Part shown: positions 33,843-41,764 of the stretch, in pieces
Numbering within the stretch: the first letter of the stretch is position 1
Layout of the letters: each line of letters opens with the position of its first letter
Origin: Pseudomonadota bacterium
GTDB lineage: Bacteria > Pseudomonadota > Gammaproteobacteria > GCA-001735895
Direction: 5' to 3'
NCBI GenBank assembly: GCA_022563685.1
Contig: JADFMY010000003.1
Location: 1 to 64,000 of the forward strand
Length of the DNA: 64,000 nucleotides
Made by a program: the position numbers and the translations under genes
Notes under the pieces: model-generated
Databases searched by the model: none
Seen by the model: only the letters and a program-made list of their open reading frames with translations
What the model was told of the DNA's origin: nothing

Positions 33843-34309
33843 CTTTCTCTCCGGTTATCTTCTTTATTTTGATCTCAAATTTTGCATCGAGATTTTCTTT
33901 GAAATCATTCGATTATGTGGCGCCTGAGTAGGAGTCGTGAACTGCCGTTTTTGGCACCTTCCCGAAATTGCCTCCGGGTCCTTTGTAGGGATCTAATTTA
34001 ACGGATAGAATTTTGAATGCAAGCGAACTGTGAACAGGGTCACATTTTTAGTATGAGAAGTCACTCGAAGTTAATCGAGTATATTATTGAAATTACTTGA
34101 TTAATTTATAAATAAAAATTTAAAAAAAAATTCAAAAAAAGTACTAAAAATGCCCTAAAAGCGGCTAAATTGCCTTAATAAGATGCCTGAAGTCATTGAT
34201 TTGATGGCAATAATTTTTAGATATCAGGCATTTTTTCGTTTTTATCCGCCACTGATGGGCTAAGGTAATTGACGGTTATTTTTACTACAGTGAGGGGCCA
34301 AAAAGAGGT
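33843..34309. other. AT-rich intergenic region between rpfF and iscX
   Basis: The 467-bp gap holds the rpfF upstream control region and the 3' region of the isc operon. It includes the CRP/Clp-type box at 34029-34044, an inverted repeat ACTCGA-agttaa-TCGAGT at 34063-34080, A-tracts (34118-34140), and a long-looped inverted repeat ATGCCTGA...TCAGGCATTTTTT (34182-34235) that might be a weak terminator. No open frame looks coding. Confidence 0.5.
34029..34044. promoter_or_regulatory. Perfect CRP/Clp-type binding site upstream of rpfF
   Basis: TGTGA-ACAGGG-TCACA matches the CRP consensus half-sites exactly, with the correct six-base spacer, in the context AAC-[box]-TTTTT. It is centred about 195 bp upstream of the rpfF ATG. 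In Xanthomonas the CRP homologue Clp is the cyclic-di-GMP-responsive regulator downstream of RpfG; a box here would close a feedback loop. The promoter it serves was not resolved. Confidence 0.65.
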
Positions 34310-34510
34310 TTAATCCTGCTCTTCAATCCATGCCATTTGAATCGCTTCCAGTATTTTTTCACTCGACCTTTCTGGTTCATCGTCGAAGTCATCCAGTGCA
34401 CACACCCACGCGTGCAAATCGGTAAATCGGATATATTGTGGGTCGACATCGTCATGAATTTCCGATAATTCGATGGCTAATTCCAGCGTATCTGTCCATT
34501 TTAAACTCAT
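34310..34510 (-). CDS. iscX: Fe-S assembly adaptor IscX
   Basis: A 66-residue acidic protein matching the IscX/YfhJ family: MSLKWTDTLELAIELSE, DPQYIRFTDLHAWV and DDPEKILEAIQ-like EKILEAIQMAWIEEQD. IscX is a small IscS- and iron-binding regulator of cluster assembly. It is the last gene of the isc operon, 27 bp after fdx. Its retention is of interest because IscX normally competes with CyaY and interacts at the IscU-IscS surface. Confidence 0.9.
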   Translation of the reverse strand: MSLKWTDTLELAIELSEIHDDVDPQYIRFTDLHAWVCALDDFDDEPERSSEKILEAIQMAWIEEQD

Positions 34511-34537
34511 ACCAAAAACCTCTATTTCAATTCACGA

Positions 34538-34876
34538 TCAATGAATTTCCGACACCATGTTAATCGTGTATTTAGGTATCTCAATGACTAGTGGCTCGTC
34601 ACCCACAATCGCCTGACAACTCAGTCTCGAATCCATATCGAGCCCCCAGGCCTTGTCAAGGTAATCGTCCTCATCTTCACTCGATTCTTCCAGAGAATCG
34701 ATACCTTCACGAACATAAACATGACAGGTCGTGCAGGCGCATGATTTTTCACAGGCATGTTCAATTTCGATACCGTTACTGAGCAGGGCATCACACAGGC
34801 TAATACCGGGTTCTACTTTGACGACAGCGCCCTCGGGACAGATTTCCTCGTGTGGCAGAATGATTATTTCGGGCAT
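34538..34876 (-). CDS. fdx: 2Fe-2S ferredoxin of the isc operon
   Basis: The 112-residue adrenodoxin-type ferredoxin has the ligand set CEKSCACTTCHVYV plus a later Cys in RLSCQAIV. It supplies electrons for cluster assembly. Position (between hscA and iscX) and length agree with gamma-proteobacterial isc operons. The C-terminus (IEIPKYTINMVSEIH) is standard. It starts 24 bp after the hscA stop. Confidence 0.95.
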   Translation of the reverse strand: MPEIIILPHEEICPEGAVVKVEPGISLCDALLSNGIEIEHACEKSCACTTCHVYVREGIDSLEESSEDEDDYLDKAWGLDMDSRLSCQAIVGDEPLVIEIPKYTINMVSEIH

Positions 34877-34900
34877 ATTAGTTCTCTATCCATGTCATAA

Positions 34901-36772
34901 TTACAGATCCACCTCGTCTACCTGCTTGCCCGCGAGCATCTGCTGAACACTGGCATTCATGCGTTTAGCCACGTAGGTTTCGCTCTCATTTTCCAACGCC
35001 TTAATTGATTTTTTCAGTCTCTTCGCGCAGGCTGTATCGATCAGGACTTCCAGTTGATCCCGTGTCTGAACGATATTGCTCATCTCTGAATCACTGAGTA
35101 ACAATGCGCCATCGATGGCTAAAGCGGCGTCGATAGCCTGTATGACTCGCCTGGCCGCCACCTGCTGCTCCTTGAGCAATCTTGCGGAGATATCTTCATG
35201 GGCATGATCCATCGAATCTCTTAACATGGACTCGATCTCACTGTCGGTTAAGCCGTAAGAGGGCTTAACGACGATATCTGCAGTGATACCACTGCTTGTT
35301 TCCTCGGCCGCGACCGACATGAGCCCATCGGCGTCTACCTGGTAACTGACCCTGATGCGTGCAGCACCGGCAACCATGGGCGGAAACCCGCGTAGCTCGA
35401 ATCTGGCTAATGACCGACAATCGGAAACCAGCTCTCTTTCTCCCTGTAGAACATGAATTGACATCGAAGTCTGGCCGTCCTTGAAGGTCGTAAACTCCTG
35501 GGCTCTCGATACGGGAATAGGCGTGTTACGGTTTATTATTTTTTCACTCAATCCGCCCATCGTTTCAATGCAAAGCGAAAGCGGCAGCACATCGAGTAGC
35601 AGCATCTCTTCATCGGGCCGATTACCCGCCAGCACATTAGCCTGAATCGCAGCACCTATGGCTACCACCCGGTCCGGGTCCAGGTCAGCCATGGGCTTGC
35701 GTTCGAAAAACTCGCCAACCATTTGATATACCTTTGGAATCCGCGTCGAGCCACCAACCATCAGAACATCGTCGATTTGTTGTTTGCTGAGATCGGCGTC
35801 ACGCAATACGCGCCGGCATGACTTCAGGGTTTTATCGATCAACGGCCGGATCAATTCAGTCATTTGTTCGCGGCTAATTTCACCCTGCCATTGGCAGCCA
35901 TCGTGCCCAACATCGATTTCAGCAATATCATGATAAGTTAAATACTCCTTGGCATTCCTGGCGGCTATCAGTATTTTTCTTGCCAGTATCGCGCCAATAT
36001 CTTTAAAACCGGCACGCGATATAATCCATTCGCCTAGCGCATGATCCATATCGTCACCGCCCAGAGCGCTATCGCCACCCGTGGCTAACACTTCAAACAC
36101 ACCCTTGTTCAAGCGCAATATAGAAATATCGAATGTGCCGCCTCCCAGGTCGTACACCGCGATGATTCCATCATTTTTCTGGTCCAGACCGTAGGCTACC
36201 GCCGCCGCGGTAGGCTCATTGAGCAAGCGGAACACATTCAATTGAGCAAGCCTGGCGGCATCCCGGGTTGCCTGGCGTTGGGCATCGTCGAAATAGGCGG
36301 GTACGGTAATTACGACGCCATACAGTTCGTCGTCCAGCGATTGTTGCGCACGCGTTGCCAGGGCCTTTAAAATTTCTGCAGAAACTTCTACCGCACTGAC
36401 CAGCCCTCTGGAAGTTTGAATTCTGGGTACATTCGAATTGGTATCGGTTTCAAACCGATAGAGCATACTATCGCCCAACTGCCTGATATCTTCGATACCC
36501 CTGCCCATCAGTCTTTTTATCGAGGAAATCGTATTGAGCGGATCGCCTGTTTGCATTTGTTGCGCCGCCTGACCCACTAAAATTTTATCTTCGCCCAGGT
36601 GAACAATCGACGGGAGTAAATGCTGACCGGTACCGTCAGGCAAGGTCTTTGTCTCGCCGTTTCGTACCATGGCTACCAGTGAGTTGGTTGTACCCAGATC
36701 GATCCCGGCCGAGTAGCGGTGTTGGAGAGGGGCTGTAGAATGCCCAGGTTCAGTGATCTGTAAAAGCGCCAT
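34901..36772 (-). CDS. hscA: Hsp70-type chaperone HscA
   Basis: A 623-residue specialised Hsp70. ATPase motifs: [14 protein letters not shown] (phosphate 1), [14 protein letters not shown] (phosphate 2), [11 protein letters not shown] (adenosine), ALGGDD and [13 protein letters not shown]. The substrate-binding half begins [14 protein letters not shown]. HscA with HscB releases clusters from the scaffold IscU by binding its LPPVK-type loop. The gene is intact although no iscU lies in this operon, which implies a scaffold encoded elsewhere or another client. It follows hscB by 14 bp. Confidence 0.96.
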   Translation of the reverse strand: MALLQITEPGHSTAPLQHRYSAGIDLGTTNSLVAMVRNGETKTLPDGTGQHLLPSIVHLGEDKILVGQAAQQMQTGDPLNTISSIKRLMGRGIEDIRQLGDSMLYRFETDTNSNVPRIQTSRGLVSAVEVSAEILKALATRAQQSLDDELYGVVITVPAYFDDAQRQATRDAARLAQLNVFRLLNEPTAAAVAYGLDQKNDGIIAVYDLGGGTFDISILRLNKGVFEVLATGGDSALGGDDMDHALGEWIISRAGFKDIGAILARKILIAARNAKEYLTYHDIAEIDVGHDGCQWQGEISREQMTELIRPLIDKTLKSCRRVLRDADLSKQQIDDVLMVGGSTRIPKVYQMVGEFFERKPMADLDPDRVVAIGAAIQANVLAGNRPDEEMLLLDVLPLSLCIETMGGLSEKIINRNTPIPVSRAQEFTTFKDGQTSMSIHVLQGERELVSDCRSLARFELRGFPPMVAGAARIRVSYQVDADGLMSVAAEETSSGITADIVVKPSYGLTDSEIESMLRDSMDHAHEDISARLLKEQQVAARRVIQAIDAALAIDGALLLSDSEMSNIVQTRDQLEVLIDTACAKRLKKSIKALENESETYVAKRMNASVQQMLAGKQVDEVDL

Positions 36773-36786
36773 GTTAAGATATGTTG

Positions 36787-37341
36787 CTAACCCAACTCTT
36801 CTTCGAGTTCGAATTGGAATTCCATCAGTTGATCCAGCACTCGTTGGATAAACTGCATTTTACGGCAGCTCTGTCTAGCTGCATTTAACTTTCCCTGGCC
36901 GAAGCAGGATTCAAACTCATTACTGTACTCCTGATTTTTTAAACGCAGTTTTGCAGCAATTCGCTCGCAGCAATCAAGCGGACTTGGGTCAGTACGGCAC
37001 TCATCCATTTCTTCCCTTATGCTGATTTGTTCCATCAGGAATTCGGTATCCGAGGTAGTTTGCGATTCATCGGACATGTCTTCACCGTTGATCTGGAGCA
37101 TATAACGCGCCCTTTTGACTGGATTCAACAGAGTTTCATAAGCCTGGTTGATCCAGGCAGCCTGCTGCACCGAAAGTCGCCTTTCCCGCTCGTTGGCATT
37201 AACGAATCGGTCAGGGTGAAATATGGACTGTAAGCGTTGCTGTTCTGAGTGTAATTTCCGGGTGTCGATATCGAAGCCTAAATTCAGACCAAAAAGCGCG
37301 AAATAGTCCTGTTTCAGGTCCAGTGTCGGCATTTTGAACAT
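36787..37341 (-). CDS. hscB: Co-chaperone HscB (J-domain)
   Basis: A 184-residue protein with an N-terminal J-domain containing the HPD tripeptide (residues 42-44, [15 protein letters not shown]) and a C-terminal three-helix domain ([19 protein letters not shown]) that normally binds IscU. It recruits and stimulates HscA. The start could be this ATG or one three codons later. It lies 15 bp after iscA. Like HscA it is retained without iscU in the operon. Confidence 0.93.
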   Translation of the reverse strand: MFKMPTLDLKQDYFALFGLNLGFDIDTRKLHSEQQRLQSIFHPDRFVNANERERRLSVQQAAWINQAYETLLNPVKRARYMLQINGEDMSDESQTTSDTEFLMEQISIREEMDECRTDPSPLDCCERIAAKLRLKNQEYSNEFESCFGQGKLNAARQSCRKMQFIQRVLDQLMEFQFELEEELG

Positions 37342-37356
37342 CTATACTGAATTACC

Positions 37357-37680
37357 TTAAATAGTAAAACTTTCGCCACAACCACACTCGTCTTTGGCAT
37401 TAGGATTTTTAAATTGAAAACCCTCGTTCAATCCCACGCGGGCATAATCGACTTCGGTACCATCCAGGAACACCAGGCTCTTTCGATCTACCACGATCTT
37501 GACGCCCCTGGATTCGAATACTTCGTCGTCGCTTTGTAGTTCGTCGACGAACTCGATCACATAGGCCAGGCCCGAGCAGCCCGTGGTCTTGACCCCGAGA
37601 CGCAAGCCAATGCCCTTGCCTCGATTAGCAAGAAATTGCTGAACCCTTGTCGCGGCAACATCTGTCAACTCAATCGCCAT
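37357..37680 (-). CDS. iscA: A-type Fe-S carrier IscA
   Basis: A 107-residue A-type carrier with the three invariant cysteines: one in TTGCSGLAY and two in DECGCGESF at the C-terminus. It holds iron or a cluster for delivery to targets. In the usual gamma order iscU would lie directly upstream; here iscA starts only 13 bp after the cysteine desulfurase stop, so no scaffold gene fits between them. Confidence 0.95.
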   Translation of the reverse strand: MAIELTDVAATRVQQFLANRGKGIGLRLGVKTTGCSGLAYVIEFVDELQSDDEVFESRGVKIVVDRKSLVFLDGTEVDYARVGLNEGFQFKNPNAKDECGCGESFTI

Positions 37681-37693
37681 TTTCTAACCTCTA

Positions 37694-38842
37694 TCAAACC
37701 GCCACCTGGCGGATAACGGCTGGCAGCCTGTTAATCAATTCCTTCAACTTACTCACCAGTGCTTCAACTTCCTGCAAAGTGTTATTCGATCCAAAACTCA
37801 CACGTACAGCATTCAATGCCAGGTTATCGTCTATACCCATCGCTTTCAATACGTGACTCGGACTGGTGACTTCGCTATGACAGGCCGAGCCACTGGACAA
37901 TGCAAACCCTGCTCTGTCCAGTTCCATTAACAATGTCTCTCCGTGATAGTATGGCAATGAAAAGTAAGTAGTATTGGGCAGGCGCTCTAGCTCACGCCCA
38001 AAAATCACCACGCCAGGAATTGCTGCCAACCTGGTTTCAAGTACTTCTCTCAATTGTGTTAGATGATGACGTTTTTGTTGCATTTCAAGCGCCGCAAGTT
38101 GTGCCGCCTTACCCAGGCCAGCAATCATCGCTACATTTTCGGTGCCGGCACGACGATTTTTTTCCTGCTCGCCTCCACTAATCAGAATGTTTCCGGGGTT
38201 TTTATTTACGATCAGTGCACCTATACCCTGCGGACCCTGCATTTTATGCCCCGACAGAGTCAGGGCTCCAACCCCCAATTGCACCATATCGACTGGTATC
38301 TTGCCCACCGCCTGCGTGGCATCGGTATGCACCAGGCAAGTCTTCGGATCGACCAGCTCTCCAAGTTCTTTCACTGGTTGAATGACGCCGGTTTCGTTAT
38401 TCGCGAGTATGACCGACAGCATTTGAGGATTATTTTCCTTCAATACCGACTGCGCCAGGTCCAGATCGACCTGTCCCTCCGTATTAACTTTGAGGTGGGT
38501 GACTCGGATTCCTGATTTTTCGAGCTGTACTAAGGGCTGTAATATACTGGGATGCTCGATCTCAGTGCTTACTACCGGACGCGAGTCATCAGGGTCGGCA
38601 AAACCCTTAAGCATTAAATTGTTGGCTTCAGAACCGCCGGAAGTAAAAATAACCGATTCGACCGAGCCGTTAACCAGTTCGGCTAACTGCCCTCTCGCCG
38701 TTTCTATCGCCGATCGTGCCATACGGCCTGTGCTGTGCAAACTCGATGCATTGCCAATCGGTTGACGCAGGCAGGATGAGATCGTCTCAAGCACTTCGGG
38801 ATGCATCGGCGAGCTTGCATTATGATCAAAATAGGTTTGCAT
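37694..38842 (-). CDS. Cysteine desulfurase, short NifS/IscS-like
   Basis: A PLP enzyme that takes sulfur from cysteine for Fe-S assembly. PLP lysine is K200 (TLSGHKMQGPQGIGAL); the persulfide Cys is C321 in SGSACHSEVTSPSHVLKAMG. That loop is NifS-like, not the [20 protein letters not shown] of canonical IscS. The protein is 382 residues and stops at INRLPAVIRQVAV, so it lacks the last ~25 residues that in E. coli IscS help bind IscU. I therefore do not give the symbol iscS. It occupies the iscS slot, 5 bp downstream of iscR, and iscU is absent after it. Confidence 0.93.
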   Translation of the reverse strand: MQTYFDHNASSPMHPEVLETISSCLRQPIGNASSLHSTGRMARSAIETARGQLAELVNGSVESVIFTSGGSEANNLMLKGFADPDDSRPVVSTEIEHPSILQPLVQLEKSGIRVTHLKVNTEGQVDLDLAQSVLKENNPQMLSVILANNETGVIQPVKELGELVDPKTCLVHTDATQAVGKIPVDMVQLGVGALTLSGHKMQGPQGIGALIVNKNPGNILISGGEQEKNRRAGTENVAMIAGLGKAAQLAALEMQQKRHHLTQLREVLETRLAAIPGVVIFGRELERLPNTTYFSLPYYHGETLLMELDRAGFALSSGSACHSEVTSPSHVLKAMGIDDNLALNAVRVSFGSNNTLQEVEALVSKLKELINRLPAVIRQVAV

Positions 38843-38847
38843 AGATT

Positions 38848-39306
38848 CTACAGCTGGTTATGCGAGTTTTGCCGCAAGTCATGGTTGCGTGACAATGCTT
38901 TGACCTCCTCGCTTTCTATCATATCCGCAAGCGAAATGGTGGTCAGATATTCCTGGATCTGATCGCTCAATTCCTCCCAGAGCTGTTCGGTCAGGCAGGG
39001 TTCATAATAAGCTGAATTCTGCCCGGCATCCTTGTTGGTCACCTTCATTTTATCGTCTACCGCATTGATTACATCCGCTATACAGACATCCTGCGGCGAA
39101 TTACCGAGACTATAACCACCACCGGGCCCCCTGGTACTCACCACGAGGTTATTACGCCGCATTTTGGCAAACAATTGTTCCAGATATGACAAAGAGATGC
39201 CCTGACGTACCGAAATATCAGCCAGTGAAACTGGCCCCTGGTCGGAGTGCATAACCATGTCCAGCAGCGAAGTCACTGCATAACGACTCTTGGTGGATAA
39301 GCGCAT
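38848..39306 (-). CDS. iscR: Rrf2-family regulator IscR with degenerate cluster site
   Basis: The DNA-binding half is a near-perfect IscR: MRLSTKSRYAV, ISLSYLEQLFAKMRRN, STRGPGGGYSLG. In E. coli the 2Fe-2S cluster is held by Cys92, Cys98, Cys104 and His107. Numbered from the same ATG, this protein has Lys92, Ser98, Cys104 and Glu107, so three of four ligands are gone. I start it at ATG 39306, which aligns exactly with E. coli IscR; an upstream frame adds 13 residues unlike the family. It should behave as constitutive apo-IscR. Its own promoter still carries a type-1 IscR box. Confidence 0.93.
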   Translation of the reverse strand: MRLSTKSRYAVTSLLDMVMHSDQGPVSLADISVRQGISLSYLEQLFAKMRRNNLVVSTRGPGGGYSLGNSPQDVCIADVINAVDDKMKVTNKDAGQNSAYYEPCLTEQLWEELSDQIQEYLTTISLADMIESEEVKALSRNHDLRQNSHNQL

Positions 39307-39336
39307 AAGAATTACTGCCTGGTGATAATTAGTACA

Positions 39337-39368
39337 AGTATACAATCCTGACTAAATTGGTCAACTAT
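39337..39368 (-). promoter_or_regulatory. isc promoter with overlapping type-1 IscR box
   Basis: On the minus strand TTGACC (-35, at 39364-39359) and TATACT (-10, at 39342-39337) are separated by 16 bp, a good sigma-70 promoter about 30 bp before iscR. Overlapping the -35 is ATAGTTGACCAATTTAGTC followed by AGGAT (39368-39344), which fits the IscR type-1 consensus ATASYYGACTRWWWYAGTC at all but one position. The arrangement is the same as at E. coli iscR. Confidence 0.82.
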
Positions 39369-39417
39369 TAAGATTAAAAGCTGCTTGCCTTTTGCCTGTA
39401 CAGATAGCAGTCATTGT

Positions 39418-40140
39418 TCAGGATTTATATTTTTCGACCGAACTGAGGATTCCCCTGAGAATGTTGACTTCAGTTAGGCTCAGGTCGATTCTTTGATACA
39501 GGCGTCTCAAGCGTTGCATCAACAGCCCGGGGTTGTCCGGATCGAGAAACCGGGTCGTTACCAGCACCTGTTCAAGATGCGCGAAGTAACCTTGCAGATC
39601 ACCGCTCGTAGCGATGGGTTCACTCGATTCCAGCGTCCGTGCTTCTGATCCATTATCAACCATCCGAAAGATTTCGTAACAAAGCACCTGGATCGCAGAC
39701 GCGACATTGAGCGAGTTGAATTCCGGGTTGGTCGGGATACTCACGCTAAAGTGACAGAGTTGTAGCTCCTCGTTGCTCAGGCCGGAGTGTTCGGGTCCAA
39801 ATACCAGGGCTACCTTCGACTGGTCACTTAAACGCCATATTTTCTGCGCCATTTGTTCTGGACTCAATTCGGGCCAGGGCATTGAACGACTACGCGCGCT
39901 GGTCGCAATCACCAGTGCGCAGTCTTTGATTGCCTGTTGCAGGCTATCCGTAGTTTTTCTCTGATCCAGGATCGCATGAGCGCCCGAGGCCCTGGCGTAA
40001 GCTATTTCACCTACCGGACACTGAGGGTTTACCATTACCAGGTTGGGAACACACATGTTGTGCATCGCTCTCGCAGCGGCTCCGATATTACCGGGGTGAG
40101 TGGTTCCTGCCATTACGATACTTATATTATCTATTTTCAT
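39418..40140 (-). CDS. trmJ: tRNA (cytidine/uridine-2'-O-)-methyltransferase TrmJ
   Basis: A 240-residue SPOUT-class enzyme that methylates the 2'-O of position 32 in tRNA. Motifs: MAGTTHPGNIGAAARAMHNM at the N-terminus, VALVFGPEHSGLSNEEL (SAM knot) and IPTNPEFNSLNVASAIQVL (knot motif 3). It lies directly upstream of iscR and is divergent from suhB, the same neighbourhood as in E. coli, which supports both assignment and a gammaproteobacterial origin. Confidence 0.95.
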   Translation of the reverse strand: MKIDNISIVMAGTTHPGNIGAAARAMHNMCVPNLVMVNPQCPVGEIAYARASGAHAILDQRKTTDSLQQAIKDCALVIATSARSRSMPWPELSPEQMAQKIWRLSDQSKVALVFGPEHSGLSNEELQLCHFSVSIPTNPEFNSLNVASAIQVLCYEIFRMVDNGSEARTLESSEPIATSGDLQGYFAHLEQVLVTTRFLDPDNPGLLMQRLRRLYQRIDLSLTEVNILRGILSSVEKYKS

Positions 40141-40276
40141 GTCTTCGTTGGTTTTTTCTGTTTTCCCGATCCTGACCGAACCGAGGCTTCGAACTTTGTA
40201 TGCCAGTATGGTTTAGTGATAGGGGCTCTGCTAGACTGCGCGCCACTATAATACACCCCTGGCGAGACCTGGCACC

Positions 40277-41071
40277 ATGCAACCCATGTTGAATATTGCA
40301 GTTCGAGCGGCCCGAATCGCAGGTGATTATATCATCCGAAAATTAAATCGCTTACCGGATTTAAAGGTTGAGACCAAGGCGCGAAATGATTACGTCACCG
40401 AGGTCGACCGCCAGGCAGAAGAGCGTATTATCGACACGCTACTCAAGGCTTACCCAAACCACGGCATACTGGCAGAAGAGACTGGCGAGACCCTGGGTAG
40501 CGAGGCCTATCGTTGGATTATCGACCCGCTCGATGGCACCACCAATTTCATACATGGCTTCCCTCACTTTGCGGTATCGATCGCCTGTCAGCACGAGAGT
40601 CGGTTGGAACACGCGGTTATCTACGATCCGTTTAAACAGGAATTATTTACCGCCAGCCGTGGCGATGGCGCCACATTAAATAACCGGCGCATTCGTGTCA
40701 GTAGTATAAAATCCACCACCGGCGCTTTACTGGGAACCGGCTTTCCGTTTAGACACCATGAGCAATTGAATGCATTTCTAAAACTATTCAGCGAATTTTT
40801 TACCACAGCAACCGATATACGCCGCGCCGGTTCGGCCGCACTAGACCTTGCTTATGTTGCCGCAGGCAGGCTCGATGGTTTTTGGGAAGATGGCCTGAAA
40901 GCCTGGGACATCGCGGCCGGCGCCCTGATCATCCGCGAAGCCGGTGGCATCGTCACCGATTACAATGGCGATGAGCATTACCTTGAACTCGGACAGGTTA
41001 TTGCAGGCAACCCCAAAATACTGAGTGAAATGCTAAGGAAAATACGCCAGCACACCCACCAGGGCAGTTAA
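40277..41071 (+). CDS. suhB: Inositol-1-monophosphatase SuhB
   Basis: The 264-residue protein begins MQPMLNIAVRAARIAGDYI, almost as E. coli SuhB. Metal-site motifs ILAEETGE, WIIDPLDGTTNFIHGFPHFAVSIAC and LKAWDIAAGALIIREAGG are intact. It dephosphorylates inositol monophosphate and in enterics also takes part in rRNA antitermination with Nus factors. It is divergent from trmJ with 136 bp between them. Confidence 0.95.
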   Translation: MQPMLNIAVRAARIAGDYIIRKLNRLPDLKVETKARNDYVTEVDRQAEERIIDTLLKAYPNHGILAEETGETLGSEAYRWIIDPLDGTTNFIHGFPHFAVSIACQHESRLEHAVIYDPFKQELFTASRGDGATLNNRRIRVSSIKSTTGALLGTGFPFRHHEQLNAFLKLFSEFFTTATDIRRAGSAALDLAYVAAGRLDGFWEDGLKAWDIAAGALIIREAGGIVTDYNGDEHYLELGQVIAGNPKILSEMLRKIRQHTHQGS

Positions 41072-41274
41072 AACTGGTCGATCCCACCTTTATGATAAGC
41101 CTGGCTTATACCCGCACAAGTGAAATCAAATTGAATTCCCCCCAGATTAATCTATTCTGGCTCAATCGGCGATATCTGCTTACCGTCACGCCCACATTAT
41201 CGGCACTTCGCTCGCCAGGTAATCGGATAAATCAGTCAAAACATTAATAACACGACAAAACCTGAGGAAAAATC
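41072..41274. other. Intergenic region upstream of aprBA
   Basis: This 203-bp gap should contain the aprBA promoter. A small inverted repeat ATAAGC-ctg-GCTTAT lies at 41092-41106 just after suhB but has no T-run. GAGG is placed eight bases before the aprB ATG. No other motif was recognised. Confidence 0.4.
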
Positions 41275-41742
41275 ATGCCCACATTCGTACGTACAGAAAA
41301 GTGTGACGGTTGCAAGGGTCAGGATAAAACCGCCTGCGAGTATATTTGCCCCCATGACCTGATGAAACTCGATAAGGATGGGTCGGCGACCGGCCACGTC
41401 ATGAAGGCGTATAACCAGGAGCCCGAGCAATGCTGGGAATGTTACTCCTGCGTCAAAATATGCCCGCAAAATGCGATCGAATGCCGACATTATGCGGATA
41501 TCGTACCCTTGGGCGGCTCGGTACAACCGCTACGTGGCAGCGACTCGATCATGTGGACCATCAAATTTCGCAATGGCAACATGAAACGCTTTAAATTCCC
41601 GATCAGAACCACCCCGGAAGGTTCGATCGACCCTTATGCAGGCAAACCAGATGCGGACATGTCCAAAATCGAAGAGCCTGGTTTCTTTTGCCAGGACAAG
41701 GGTTTTCGCGCGGGTGATCCCAGCGAACTGATTTGTCTATAA
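41275..41742 (+). CDS. aprB: Adenylylsulfate reductase beta subunit
   Basis: The iron-sulfur subunit of dissimilatory APS reductase, 155 residues. Two 4Fe-4S ligand sets are visible: CDGCKGQDKTACEYICPHDLM and CWECYSCVKICPQNAIECRHYAD; the C-terminal tail after residue 100 wraps round AprA in known structures. In sulfur oxidisers the complex runs from sulfite plus AMP to APS. aprA follows after 22 bp. The nearest known electron-transfer partners (aprM or qmoABC) and sat are not in the window. Confidence 0.97.
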   Translation: MPTFVRTEKCDGCKGQDKTACEYICPHDLMKLDKDGSATGHVMKAYNQEPEQCWECYSCVKICPQNAIECRHYADIVPLGGSVQPLRGSDSIMWTIKFRNGNMKRFKFPIRTTPEGSIDPYAGKPDADMSKIEEPGFFCQDKGFRAGDPSELICL

Positions 41743-41764
41743 CCCCGGCAACTGGAGAATAATT

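Noticed and set aside
34182-34235. Terminator for rpfF or isc from ATGCCTGA...TCAGGCATTTTTT
   Set aside because: The T-run is on the plus strand while all adjacent genes are on the minus strand, and the loop of over 30 bases is too long for a typical terminator.
38063-38515. 150-codon plus-strand frame within the cysteine desulfurase gene
   Set aside because: It is antisense to the PLP-lysine region and is explained by codon composition.
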